DNA of 64,000 bases from Leucobacter muris (GTDB lineage: Bacteria; Actinomycetota; Actinomycetes; Actinomycetales; Microbacteriaceae): assembly GCF_004028235.1 (NCBI RefSeq), contig NZ_CP035037.1, forward strand, positions 744,001 through 808,000. Reading direction: 5' to 3'. Both the position numbers and the translations under genes were made by a program. Numbering within the stretch: the stretch's first letter is position 1; every line of letters starts with the position of its first letter. Positions 53,718-62,695 of this stretch are shown one piece after another. The notes below the pieces were generated by a model, which was given only the letters and a program-made list of their open reading frames with translations, ran no database searches and was not told the origin of the DNA.

Positions 53718-53723
53718 TATGCT
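53718..53723 (+). promoter_or_regulatory. -10 box of a leaderless promoter for the LuxR-type regulator
   Basis: TATGCT lies six bases before the ATG at 53730. Upstream, CCTTCGGGTAGG and CTTCGGGCT form a partial repeat that could be an operator shared with the divergent formaldehyde dehydrogenase gene. Confidence 0.5.
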
Positions 53724-53729
53724 CGGGTC

Positions 53730-54989
53730 ATGGGTAACGGTGCCTCCTCCGAGCCCTTGCTGCAGGGGCTCTCGAACGTGCTCGCCTCGCCGCTGGGGTT
53801 GATGATCCCCGCCCTCTCCGAGCTGATCTCTCCGCTCGTGCCGCACTCGGCGCTCGTGATGCTCGCGGCCGATGTGGGCGGCGGCCGGGTGCAGGGCACC
53901 GGCGATCCGGCGTTCGTGCGCGGCGTGCGCGGCCTCGAGCTCGACCGGCTGCGCAAGCGCCTCGAGGCCTCCGACGGGATTCGCAGCGGGGTGCTGGCGA
54001 TCGACGGTGCAGCGCACCCGACGCTGGAGCTGCTCTCGCGCAACGGCGCGCTGCTGGTGATCGCCGAGCCGGGCTCGGGAGCCGGAGAGCAGGCGGGCAC
54101 CCTGCTCGCCCTGTGGGACATCGTGGCGCTGCACGTGCAGGAGCGCGCCGACGAGGCGAAGCCCGACTACCTGCAGCACGCCCGCGCGATCGCGGGCACT
54201 CGGCTGAAGGCGCTGACCGAGCTCGAGGACGAGTACGCCGCAGCGGTGGAGTCGGTGCTCGTGGCGCTGCGCTCGAAGCGGCTGAGCGACGCGCAGGCGC
54301 GCGACGAGGCCGTGGGCCGCGCGGTCGACGCGCTCACGAGGCTGTCGGGCGCGGTCGATCAGGTGCGCACGCTCACGGAGGAGTCGGTGACGATCTCCTT
54401 CGACCGTCTGAAGGAGGACCTGCGGCCGGTCTCGCGCTACTCCCCGGTGCAGCTGCAGTTCGTGGATCCGCCGGTCGACGGCCGGCCGCTGCCGGGCGAG
54501 GTGTCGCTCGGCGCCCGCGCCGTGGTGTATCGCGCGGTGCTCACCCTCGTCGAGGGCGAGGAGGTGGGGCACATCCGCATCCACTGGGACTGCGACGGCA
54601 CGAACCTGCTCATCCGGATGCAGGACGACGGGCCCGGATCATCCGCCGCGGCGAAGACGCTGCTGGGGCGGATCCGGGAGCGGATCTGGTCGCTGAACGG
54701 CACGGTCGGGGTCGACACCACCCCCGGCTGGGGCACGAGGATCGACGTGGTGCTGCCGCTCGACCCGCCACGCACCCATCCGGCCTCGTCCGCGATGGCG
54801 GGTATGCGCCCGCGGGAGGTGCAGGTGGCGGCGCTCATGGTGGCGGGGCATCGCAACCGGGCCATCGCCGATGAGCTGCGGATCAGCGAGAACACTGTCA
54901 AGTTCCACGTCTCGCGCATCCTGCGTCAGCTCGGCGCCGATTCGAGGGCCGAGGCCATCGCGGTGCTCACGGCCGGCCAGCGCGGGTAG
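53730..54989 (+). CDS. LuxR-type regulator with sensor and HATPase-like domains
   Basis: A 419-residue one-chain regulator. The first 140 residues look like a GAF-type sensor (PHSALVMLAADVGGGRVQGTG), then a coiled-coil/dimerisation region (about 155-240), a degenerate histidine-kinase ATPase (about 265-345: LLIRMQDDGPGSS and LNGTVGVDTTPGWGTRIDVVLP as N/G boxes, trimmed) and a C-terminal LuxR HTH (MRPREVQVAALMVAGHRNRAIADEL). No receiver domain or phospho-acceptor His is evident. It is divergent from the formaldehyde dehydrogenase gene, which it probably controls. Confidence 0.8.
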   Translation: MGNGASSEPLLQGLSNVLASPLGLMIPALSELISPLVPHSALVMLAADVGGGRVQGTGDPAFVRGVRGLELDRLRKRLEASDGIRSGVLAIDGAAHPTLELLSRNGALLVIAEPGSGAGEQAGTLLALWDIVALHVQERADEAKPDYLQHARAIAGTRLKALTELEDEYAAAVESVLVALRSKRLSDAQARDEAVGRAVDALTRLSGAVDQVRTLTEESVTISFDRLKEDLRPVSRYSPVQLQFVDPPVDGRPLPGEVSLGARAVVYRAVLTLVEGEEVGHIRIHWDCDGTNLLIRMQDDGPGSSAAAKTLLGRIRERIWSLNGTVGVDTTPGWGTRIDVVLPLDPPRTHPASSAMAGMRPREVQVAALMVAGHRNRAIADELRISENTVKFHVSRILRQLGADSRAEAIAVLTAGQRG

Positions 54990-55004
54990 CGCGCCGACCG
55001 CGGC

Positions 55005-55286
55005 TCAGCTCTCGTGCCAGCTCTCGGCGAGCGCGGTGATCGCCGCCGCGCGCTCGGAGAGGGCCGTCGCGGCGTCTGCACCCTCCGCTGCGGCGCGTCC
55101 CACGGCGATGCCGAGCAGGAGGGTGCTGAGCGGGGCGGCCGGGCGCGCGACCTCGTGGGCGACGTCGCGGGCGACGTTCAGCACGGTGGCGATGTCGACG
55201 GCTCCGGGATCGAGGTCGAGCTTCGCGGCGGCCGCCGCGAGCCAGGCGTCGAGCGCTTCGGGGGGCAGGTGGCGGGACTCGCTCAT
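55005..55286 (-). CDS. DUF6457-type protein of the Moco operon
   Basis: A 93-residue helical protein (LPPEALDAWLAAAAAKLDLDP, ILNVARDVAHEVARPAAPLST). Small proteins of this kind (DUF6457) follow mobA or fdhD in actinobacteria and are thought to assist molybdenum cofactor use. The ATG at 55286 overlaps the mobA stop (ATGA), so it is the last gene of moeA-mobA-DUF6457. Confidence 0.7.
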   Translation of the reverse strand: MSESRHLPPEALDAWLAAAAAKLDLDPGAVDIATVLNVARDVAHEVARPAAPLSTLLLGIAVGRAAAEGADAATALSERAAAITALAESWHES

Positions 55287-55927
55287 GATCGCTCCTTCTC
55301 GGGGGTGCGCCCCGAGCGCCGGGCGCGTTCGAGGTCTTCGGGGGTGTCGATGTCGGCGGTGACCTCGGCGGTGGCGGGGCACCGGATCAGCTCGGCGCGC
55401 GAGAAGGTGAGCCGCAGTGGGCGGTCTGCGAGCTCGCCGCCCGCGGCGTCGAGGCCGTCGCGCAGTGCGGACCTCCGGTAGACGCCGGCCAGTCACTGCG
55501 ATCGTCCGCCCGGATCTTCGAGCAGCACGCCGTCGCGCAGTCGGTCGTCGTTTCGGGTCCGGGCGAGGGCCGAGGCGAGCGCGTCGCAGACCGCCCCCGG
55601 GTGTTCGAGGTCGCACGCCAGCAGCAGCACCCACTCCGCGCGATCACCGGCCTCGGCCGAGCCGCTCTCGAGCGCGGCGAGGCCGGCGGAGAGCGCCGCG
55701 AGGGGGCCCGAGAACGGGGGATCCTCGCGCACCGAGACGGCGTCTGCGTCGGTCGCGCCGCGGGGGCCGACGACGACGATCCGCTCGACTCCGATGCGCC
55801 GCGCGGCCCCGATCGTGCGGTCGATCAGCCGTTCGTCGCGCAGCCTGATCGAGGCCTTGTCGGCGCCGCCCAGACGTCGGCCCCGGCCGCCGGCGAGCAC
55901 GATCGCGTCGAGCCGGAGGCTGCTCAT
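55283..55927 (-). pseudogene. mobA: MobA-like molybdenum cofactor guanylyltransferase with in-frame stop
   Basis: The NTP-transferase N-terminus is clear: LDAIVLAGGRGRRLGGADKAS, then EDPPFSGPLAALSAGL and WVLLLACDLEHPG. It makes Mo-GMP dinucleotide cofactor (MGD), which formate dehydrogenase needs. At 55495-55493 a TGA interrupts the sequence between GGRSQ and LAGVYRRSAL; the same frame continues for 70 codons, to a stop that overlaps the DUF6457 start. The family has Trp here (QWLAGVY-like), so TGG has become TGA. The truncated product would lack the C-terminal third. Confidence 0.8.
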
Positions 55928-57221
55928 GCCAGCCCCACCAGGAGCAGTTCGACCGGTTCTCCCTCGGCGACGTCGCCGCGGTCCTCGCCCGCCACCGCGT
56001 AGGCCTGTACGGCGCCGTGCCCGCCGACCGCGTGCGAGACCCCGCGCGGGTTCACCGCGGGGCGGCAGACCAGACGCCGGCGCCCGCCGAGGATGCCCGA
56101 GCCGTCGCCCGCTCCGTCGGCGTCCGCATCGTCGATCGTGACGGGCATGAGCTGCAGGCGGCCCCTCGCGCCGCGCCAGCCGACGCCCGCGACCGCGGGC
56201 ACGAGCGGGCGCATCGGATCGGCGCGCCCCTGGCAGGCGAGCAGGGCCGGGCGCACGAACAGCTCGAAGCTCGTCGCCGCGCTCACGGGGTTGCCGGGCA
56301 GCGCGAACAGCCAGGCGCCCGAGGCGAGGCGGCCCGCGCACTGCGGCTGACCGGGGCGCACCGCGACGCGTGCGGCGCGCACCTCCGGCTCCGCCTGCAC
56401 GGCGAGGCGCACGACGTCGTGGCTGCCGGGCCCGACCCCGCCGGTGGTGATGATCGCGTCGCAGCTGCGCCCGAGTTCGTCGAGCTGCGCGCGCACGGCC
56501 GCGACGTCGTCGGTGCAGCGCCGCACCGCCGCCGGCTCGATGCCGCTCTCGCGCAGCAGCCCGGCGATGAGCAGCGAGTTCGACTCGACGATCTGGCCCC
56601 GGGCGAGCGGAGCGCCCGGGGGGCGCAGCTCGGCCCCCGTCACGAGCACCGCGACCCGCGGCAGCTCGCTGGCGCGCACCTCGGCGACGCCCGCGGCGGC
56701 GAGCGCCGAGACTCGAGCGGCGGTGAGCGGGTCGCCGCTGCGGGCGAGGAGGGATCCGGCGCGAACGTCCTCGCCGCGGCGGCGGATGTTCGCGCCCGGT
56801 GCCACGGGCGTCGCGATCCGCACCGCGGCGCGACCCCAGGGGTCGGCGGCGGGATCCTCGCGCCCCGGTGCCGCGGTGAGCTCGACCGGCACGACGGCGT
56901 CGGCCGCCGAGGGGACCGGGCCCCCGTCATGATGCGCACGGCGGTGCCGGGGGCGATGGCCGGATCGGCGGAGCCGCCCGCGAGCACCTCGCCCGAGACG
57001 ACCAGCTCGACGGGGCGATCGGCCGTCGCGTGCGCGGTGTCGGCGGCGCGCAGCGCGTAGCCGTCCATCGCCGAGCTGTGCCAGAGCGGCAGATCGTGGG
57101 CGGAGCGCACCTGCTCGGCGAGCGTGCGGCCGTGGGCGAGCTCGAGGGGGAGCGGCGCCGCGTCGAGGCGCCCGATGCGGTCGAGGATCCAGCCCCGCCA
57201 CTCCGCAGCCGACATGCGCAT
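55924..57221 (-). pseudogene. moeA: MoeA molybdopterin molybdotransferase, one-base frameshift
   Basis: A protein of about 430 residues when repaired. The N-terminal 95 residues ([34 protein letters not shown]) are in one frame; after VRIMTGG the rest ([16 protein letters not shown]..., GGVGPGSHD and LFALPGNPVSA) is in another. Near 56925 the minus strand has five G where six restore the frame. MoeA inserts molybdate into adenylylated molybdopterin. It starts divergently from fdhD and overlaps mobA at its end (ATGA). Confidence 0.85.
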
Positions 57222-57377
57222 GGGGCGATCCTACCCGCCATCCGGCGGCCCTCCCCGTCCGTCGTCGATGCCTCGGACGTCGCCCATTCCTCGGACCGCG
57301 CCCCGCGATCCGCTCCGAAGCATCGGCGAGATCCGAAACACGGGCGCGTCTGCGGCTCGGTGAGGTTCAATGGAGGC

Positions 57378-58244
57378 ATGTCACGCATCGCAGCACGCCG
57401 CCGGGTCACCCGCATCACCGTGGGGGAGCCGCCGCGCCGCCGCGCCGACTTCCTCGCGGCCGAGGAGCCGCTCGAGATCCGGGTCGGCGGCAAGGCGCTC
57501 ACCGTGACGATGCGCACACCGGGCAGCGACGTCGAGCTCGCGGCGGGGTTCCTGGTCTCGGAGGGGGTGGTCCACTCCGCCGACGAGTTCGCGACGGCGC
57601 GCTACTGCGACGGGGCGGTGACCACCGGTGATGACGGCGTCAGCACCAACACCTACAACGTGCTCGACGTCGCTCTCGCCCCCGGCGTCGCGCCGCCCGA
57701 TCCGAGCATCGAGCGCAACTTCTACACGACCAGCTCGTGCGGCGTGTGCGGCAAGGCGAGCATCGACGCCGTCGCGACGGTCTCCCGCTACACCGTGGAC
57801 GAGGATCCGCTGCGCATCGACCCGGCGACGCTCGCCGGCTTCCCCGACGCGCTGCGGGCCGGTCAGGCCGTGTTCGAGCGCACCGGCGGCCTGCACGCGG
57901 CCGCGCTGTTCGACGGCGGCACCGGCGAGATGCTGGTGCTGCGCGAGGACGTGGGCCGGCACAACGCCGTCGACAAGGTGATCGGCTGGGCGCTGCTGAA
58001 TGACCGTCTCCCCGCCCGGGGCTGCGTGCTCATGGTCTCGGGCCGCGCGAGCTTCGAACTCGCGCAGAAGGCGCTCATGGCCGGGATCCCGATGCTCGCG
58101 GCGGTCTCGGCGCCCTCGTCGCTCGCCGCGGAGCTCGCGAGCGAGGCCGGTCTCACCCTCGTGGGCTTCCTGCGCGGGCCGTCCATGGTGGTCTACAGCC
58201 GGGAGGATCGCCTCGCCCTGGATGGCCCCTCTGCCATCGGCTAG
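57378..58244 (+). CDS. fdhD: Formate dehydrogenase accessory sulfurtransferase FdhD
   Basis: A 288-residue protein. The catalytic CxxC is in [10 protein letters not shown] (about residues 120-123), and [34 protein letters not shown] and [14 protein letters not shown] are the family signatures. FdhD passes sulfur from IscS to the Moco of formate dehydrogenase, a step required for activity. GGAGG precedes the ATG. fdhA starts nine bases after its stop. Confidence 0.97.
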   Translation: MSRIAARRRVTRITVGEPPRRRADFLAAEEPLEIRVGGKALTVTMRTPGSDVELAAGFLVSEGVVHSADEFATARYCDGAVTTGDDGVSTNTYNVLDVALAPGVAPPDPSIERNFYTTSSCGVCGKASIDAVATVSRYTVDEDPLRIDPATLAGFPDALRAGQAVFERTGGLHAAALFDGGTGEMLVLREDVGRHNAVDKVIGWALLNDRLPARGCVLMVSGRASFELAQKALMAGIPMLAAVSAPSSLAAELASEAGLTLVGFLRGPSMVVYSREDRLALDGPSAIG

Positions 58245-58247
58245 GGT
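58242..58247 (+). promoter_or_regulatory. -10 box before fdhA
   Basis: TAGGGT overlaps the end of fdhD and lies six bases before the fdhA ATG at 58254. fdhA may have its own leaderless transcript as well as read-through from fdhD. Confidence 0.4.
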
Positions 58248-58253
58248 GGGGGC

Positions 58254-61200
58254 ATGGCGAGGTTCAGCCCACTGGAGTGGCCGGTCTTCCGGCAGTTCTC
58301 CTCGCCCGACCGGTTCGGGCGGGGCGACTCGGTCGTGTCGCGCAAGACGCGCGAGATCGTGCCCCGCACCAGCTCGGCCGACCGCGTCGTGCAGAGCGTC
58401 TGCCCCTACTGCGCCGTGGGCTGCGGGCAGAAAGTGTTCGTCAAGGACGAGCGGGTGGTGCAGATCGAGGGCGATCCCGATTCGCCCATCTCGCGAGGCA
58501 GGCTGTGCCCCAAGGGCTCGGCGAGCGAGCAGCTCGTCAACTCGGCGTCGCGGCAGACCGAGATCCTCTACCGAGCCCCCTACGCCGCCGAGTGGCAGAA
58601 GCTCTCGCTCAGCACCGCGATCGACATGATCGCCGAGCGCTTCCTCGAGGCCCGCAAGAAGTGGTGGCAGGATCACGACGAGCACGGCCGCCCGGTGCGC
58701 CGCACCATGGGCATCGCGGCGCTCGGCGGCGCGACGCTCGACAACGAGGAGAACTACCTCATCAAGAAGCTGTTCACCGCGGCGGGCGCGATCCAGATCG
58801 AGAACCAGGCCCGCATCTGACACTCCGCCACGGTTCCCAGTCTGGGAGCCTCGTTCGGCCGAGGCGGTGCCACGCAACCGCTGCAGGACATGGCCAATGC
58901 GGATTGCATCGTGATCCAGGGATCGAACATGGCCGAGTGCCACCCCGTCGGGTTCCAGTGGGTCTCCGAGGCGAAGGCGCGCGGCGCGAAGATCATCCAC
59001 GTCGATCCCCGCTTCACGCGCACCTCCGCGGTGGCCGACAAGCACGTGCCCATCCGGGCCGGCTCCGACATCGTGCTGCTCGGCGCGCTCATCAACCACG
59101 TGATCGAGAACGACCTCTGGTTCAGGGAGTACGTGCTCGCGTACACGAACGCGGCGACGATCGTCGGCGAGGAGTTTCCGCGACACGGAGGATCTCGACG
59201 GGCTGTTCTCGGGGTACGACGCCGAGACCGGCACCTACGACCCGTCGAGCTGGGCCTACCAGCGCACCGGGCGGCAGCAGAGCTCCGACGAGGGCGAGGA
59301 CGACCTGCAGGAGGCGCCCGGCATGGGCGACCAGTTCGGCGACGGCGGGCCGTCGGTCGGCGACCGCTTCCTCACCGACGAGACGCTGCAGCATCCGCAC
59401 ACCGTGTTCCAGATCCTGAAGCGCCACTACGCGCGCTACACCCCCGAGATGGTGCGCGAGGCGTGCGGCATCTCCGAGCAGGACTTCGCCTACCTCGCGC
59501 GCTCCATCACCGAGAACTCCGGCCGCGACCGCACCACCTGCTTCGCATACGCGGTGGGGTGGACCCAGCACACCATGGGAGCCCAGTTCATCCGCACCGC
59601 GGCGATCCTGCAGCTGCTGCTCGGCAACATCGGGCGACCGGGCGGCGGGATCATGGCGCTGCGCGGGCACGCGAGCATCCAGGGCTCCACCGACATCCCC
59701 ACGCTCTTCAACCTGCTGCCCGGCTACCTGCCGATGCCGACCGCGTCGGCCGAGACGCTGCAGGACTACCTCGACGGCATCGCGTCCCCCGATCAGAAGG
59801 GCTACTGGGCGAACGCCGACGCCTACACGATCAACCTGCTCAAGGCGTGGTGGGGCGACGCCGCCCGCGAGGAGAACGACTGGGCCTACGACTACCTGCC
59901 GCGCCTCACCGGCCCGCACGGCACCTACCAGACCGTGGCGAGGATGCTCGAGGACGAGGTCGACGGCTACTTCGTCTTCGGGCAGAACCCGGCGGTGGGA
60001 TCGGCGCACGGCCGCATGCAGCGGCTGGGCATGTCTCACCTCAAGTGGCTCGTGGTGCGCGACTTCGCGATGATCGAGTCGGCGACCTGGTGGAAGGACG
60101 GCCCCGAGATCGAGTCGGGCGAGCTGCGCACCGAGGACATCGCGACCGAGGTGTTCTTCATGCCCGCGGCGAACCACGTCGAGAAGTCGGGCACCTTCAC
60201 GCAGACGCAGCGCATGGTGCAGTGGCGGCATCAGGCGGTGCAGCCGCCCGGGCAGGCGCAGAGCGAGCTCGACTTCTTCTACGAGCTGGGGATCCGGATC
60301 CGCGAGCGGCTCGCCGAATCGACCGATCCGCGCGACCGGCCACTGCTCGACCTCACCTGGAAGTACCCGCTCGACGAGCACGGCAACCCCGATCCCGAGG
60401 CCGTGCTCGCGGAGATCAACGGCCGGCACCTCACCGGTGAGCGGGCCGGCCGGCCGCTCTCCTCCTACACCGAGATGCGCGCCGACGGCTCGACCGAGGG
60501 CGGTTGCTGGATCTACACGGGTGTCTACGCCGACGGCGTCAACCATGCCGCGCTGCGCCCGGCGAAGGAGCAGCAGGACGCGGTCAACCCCGACTGGGGG
60601 TGGGTCTGGCCCGCCAACCGGCGGCTGCTCTACAACCGGGCGTCGGCGGATCCCGATGGGCGCCCCTGGAGCGAGCGCAAGAAGTACGTCTGGTGGGACG
60701 AGCAGCGGGGCCGCTGGACCGGCGACGACGTGCCCGACTTCCCGGCGACGCTCTCGCCCGACGCGCGGCCGCTGCCCGGAGCCGGGGGAGCCGATGCGCT
60801 CTCGGGCACCGACGCGTTCATCATGCAGTCGGACGGCAAGGGCTGGCTGTACGCGCCGAAGGGGCTCGTCGACGGCCCGCTGCCCGCGCACTACGAGCCG
60901 CAGGAGTCCCCGGTCGCCAACCCCCTCTACGGCCAGCAGCGCTCGCCCGCGCGCGTGACGATGGCCCGCCAGGACAACCTCAGCGCCCCGAGCGACGACG
61001 AGCCCGGTGCGGGCGTCTACCCCTACATGTTCACCACGTACCGGCTCACCGAGCACCACACCGCGGGCGGGATGAGCCGGTGGCTGCCCTACCTCGCCGA
61101 ACTGCAGCCCGAGATGTTCTGCGAGGTGTCGCCCGAACTCGCCGAGGAGTGCGGCCTCGAGCCCTACGGCTGGGCGACGATCATCTCGGCTCGCTCGGCG

Positions 61201-61663
61201 ATCGAGGCGAAGGTGCTCGTGACCGACCGGGTGAAGCCGCTGCGGGCCGGCGGGCGCACGGTGCATCAGATCGGCCTGCCCTACCACTGGGGCGTGGGGG
61301 GGGGGGGGCGATGCCGTGGTGAGCGGCGACGCCGCGAACGATCTGCTGGGGGTGGTCATGGACCCGAACGTGCTGATCCAGGAGTCGAAGGCCGGATCCT
61401 GTGCGATCCTCCCGGGGCGGCGGCCCCGCGGCGAGGCGCTGCTCGAGCTCGTCGAGCGGTACCGGCGGCGCGCCGGGGTGACGATCGACACGGGCATGCG
61501 GGCGTCCGACGTCTCCGGGGTCTCCGACGCCTCCGACGCGGGACGCGGGTACCCTGGAACCGAGCGCCGGCCGGACTCGTCGCACGATCACCCGGGGGAT
61601 CCCGGCGATGCGCCGGGCGCGGCGCCGGCGCAGCACGACGACGACGAGGAGGCGCAGAGATGA
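58254..61663 (+). pseudogene. fdhA: Selenocysteine formate dehydrogenase alpha subunit, two one-base insertions
   Basis: The molybdopterin subunit, about 1135 residues when repaired. The N-terminal [4Fe-4S] motif reads CPYCAVGCGQKVFVKDER and later GRLCPKGSA. After NQARI an in-frame TGA (58818-58820) stands where family members have Sec, followed by HSATVPSLGASFGRGGATQ; the frame then stays open through IVIQGSNMAECHPVGF. A SECIS-like hairpin follows. An extra T near 59175 (GAGTTTCCGC) and one G too many in the 13-G run at 61296-61308 shift the frame; the repaired reading is GEEFRDTEDLDGLFSG and later DAVVSGDAANDLLGV. Without the second repair, the core would read into fdhB. It oxidises formate to CO2. 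Confidence 0.92.
58818..58850 (+). promoter_or_regulatory. Sec codon and bacterial SECIS element
   Basis: TGA at 58818-58820, then 11 bases, then GGTTCCCAGTCTGGGAGCC at 58832-58850: a 7-bp stem (one G-U pair) and the loop AGTCT. E. coli fdhF also has 11 bases between TGA and a GGTT-starting stem with a loop holding GTCT. SelB would bind this hairpin. Confidence 0.88.
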
Positions 61664-62667
61664 GCAGGCTCACGGAGTCCGAGCACGCCGCCCACCACGA
61701 GCACGTGCACCCCCGCAAGGGCTTCTTCACGGACACCTCCATCTGCATCGGCTGCAAGGCCTGCGAGGTCGCCTGCAAGGAGTGGAACCGCAACCCCGCC
61801 GACTCCGACTGGCAGCTCTCCGACTCGTCGTACGACAACTCCGAGGGGCTCGGCGCCGACACCTGGCGCCACGTCGCGTTCATCGAGCAGGGGCAGGAGC
61901 GGATCGAGGAGGCGCGCGAGAGCGGGCGCCGGCTCGTGAGCCTCGGAATGCCCACGGTGCGCCCCGCGACCGGCGCAGGGGCCGACGGCTCCGCAGACCT
62001 GTCGGGCGCCGACACCGCCCCGCCCGACACCCCCGACTTCCGGTGGCTCATGTCGTCGGACGTGTGCAAGCACTGCACCAACGCCGGCTGCCTCGACGTC
62101 TGCCCCACGGGCGCGCTCTTCCGCACCGAGTTCGGCACGGTCGTGGTGCAGGAGGATATCTGCAACGGCTGCGGCACCTGCGTGGCCGGGTGCCCTTTCG
62201 GCGTGATCGAGCGGCGCAGCGACGGGATCGCCGTGCCCAAGACGAACCGCGACTTCGTGCCCGGCGAGCAGGCGCCCACCCGCAACGCGGGCGTTGCTCA
62301 GAAGTGCACGCTCTGCTACGACCGCCTCACCGATGATCAGACGCCCGCCTGCGCGCAGGCCTGCCCCACCACGTCGATCAAGTTCGGCAGTCGCGAGGAG
62401 CTCGCGAAGATCGCTCGGGCCCGCGTGCGCGAACTGCACAAGCAGGGCCTCACCGAGGCGCGGCTCTACGGCGCGAACGAGCGCGACGGCGTGGGCGGCA
62501 CGGGGTCGATCTTCCTGCTGCTCGACGAGCCCGAGGTGTACGGGCTGCCCCCGGACCCGCAGGTCGCGACGAAGGATCTGCCCCGCATGTACAAGCGCGC
62601 CGGTCTCGCCGCGCTCGGCATGATCGGCGCGGTCGCGCTCGCGTTCCTCACCGGAGGGCGTCGATGA
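61660..62667 (+). CDS. fdhB: Formate dehydrogenase iron-sulfur subunit
   Basis: A 335-residue electron-transfer subunit with four [4Fe-4S] Cys clusters: CIGCKACEVACKEWN, CKHCTNAGCLDVCPTGAL, CNGCGTCVAGCPFGVI and CTLCYDRLTDDQTPAC. A C-terminal hydrophobic stretch (AGLAALGMIGAVALAFLTGG) could anchor it to the membrane. It passes electrons from FdhA to the membrane subunit. The ATG at 61660 overlaps the repaired fdhA stop. Confidence 0.95.
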   Translation: MSRLTESEHAAHHEHVHPRKGFFTDTSICIGCKACEVACKEWNRNPADSDWQLSDSSYDNSEGLGADTWRHVAFIEQGQERIEEARESGRRLVSLGMPTVRPATGAGADGSADLSGADTAPPDTPDFRWLMSSDVCKHCTNAGCLDVCPTGALFRTEFGTVVVQEDICNGCGTCVAGCPFGVIERRSDGIAVPKTNRDFVPGEQAPTRNAGVAQKCTLCYDRLTDDQTPACAQACPTTSIKFGSREELAKIARARVRELHKQGLTEARLYGANERDGVGGTGSIFLLLDEPEVYGLPPDPQVATKDLPRMYKRAGLAALGMIGAVALAFLTGGRR

Positions 62668-62695
62668 ACCGCGCCGCGTGGAAAGGTGATCGTTC

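Noticed and set aside
55493..55495. The mobA TGA as a second selenocysteine codon
   Set aside because: The family has Trp, not Cys or Sec, at this position, and no SECIS-like hairpin follows at the needed distance.
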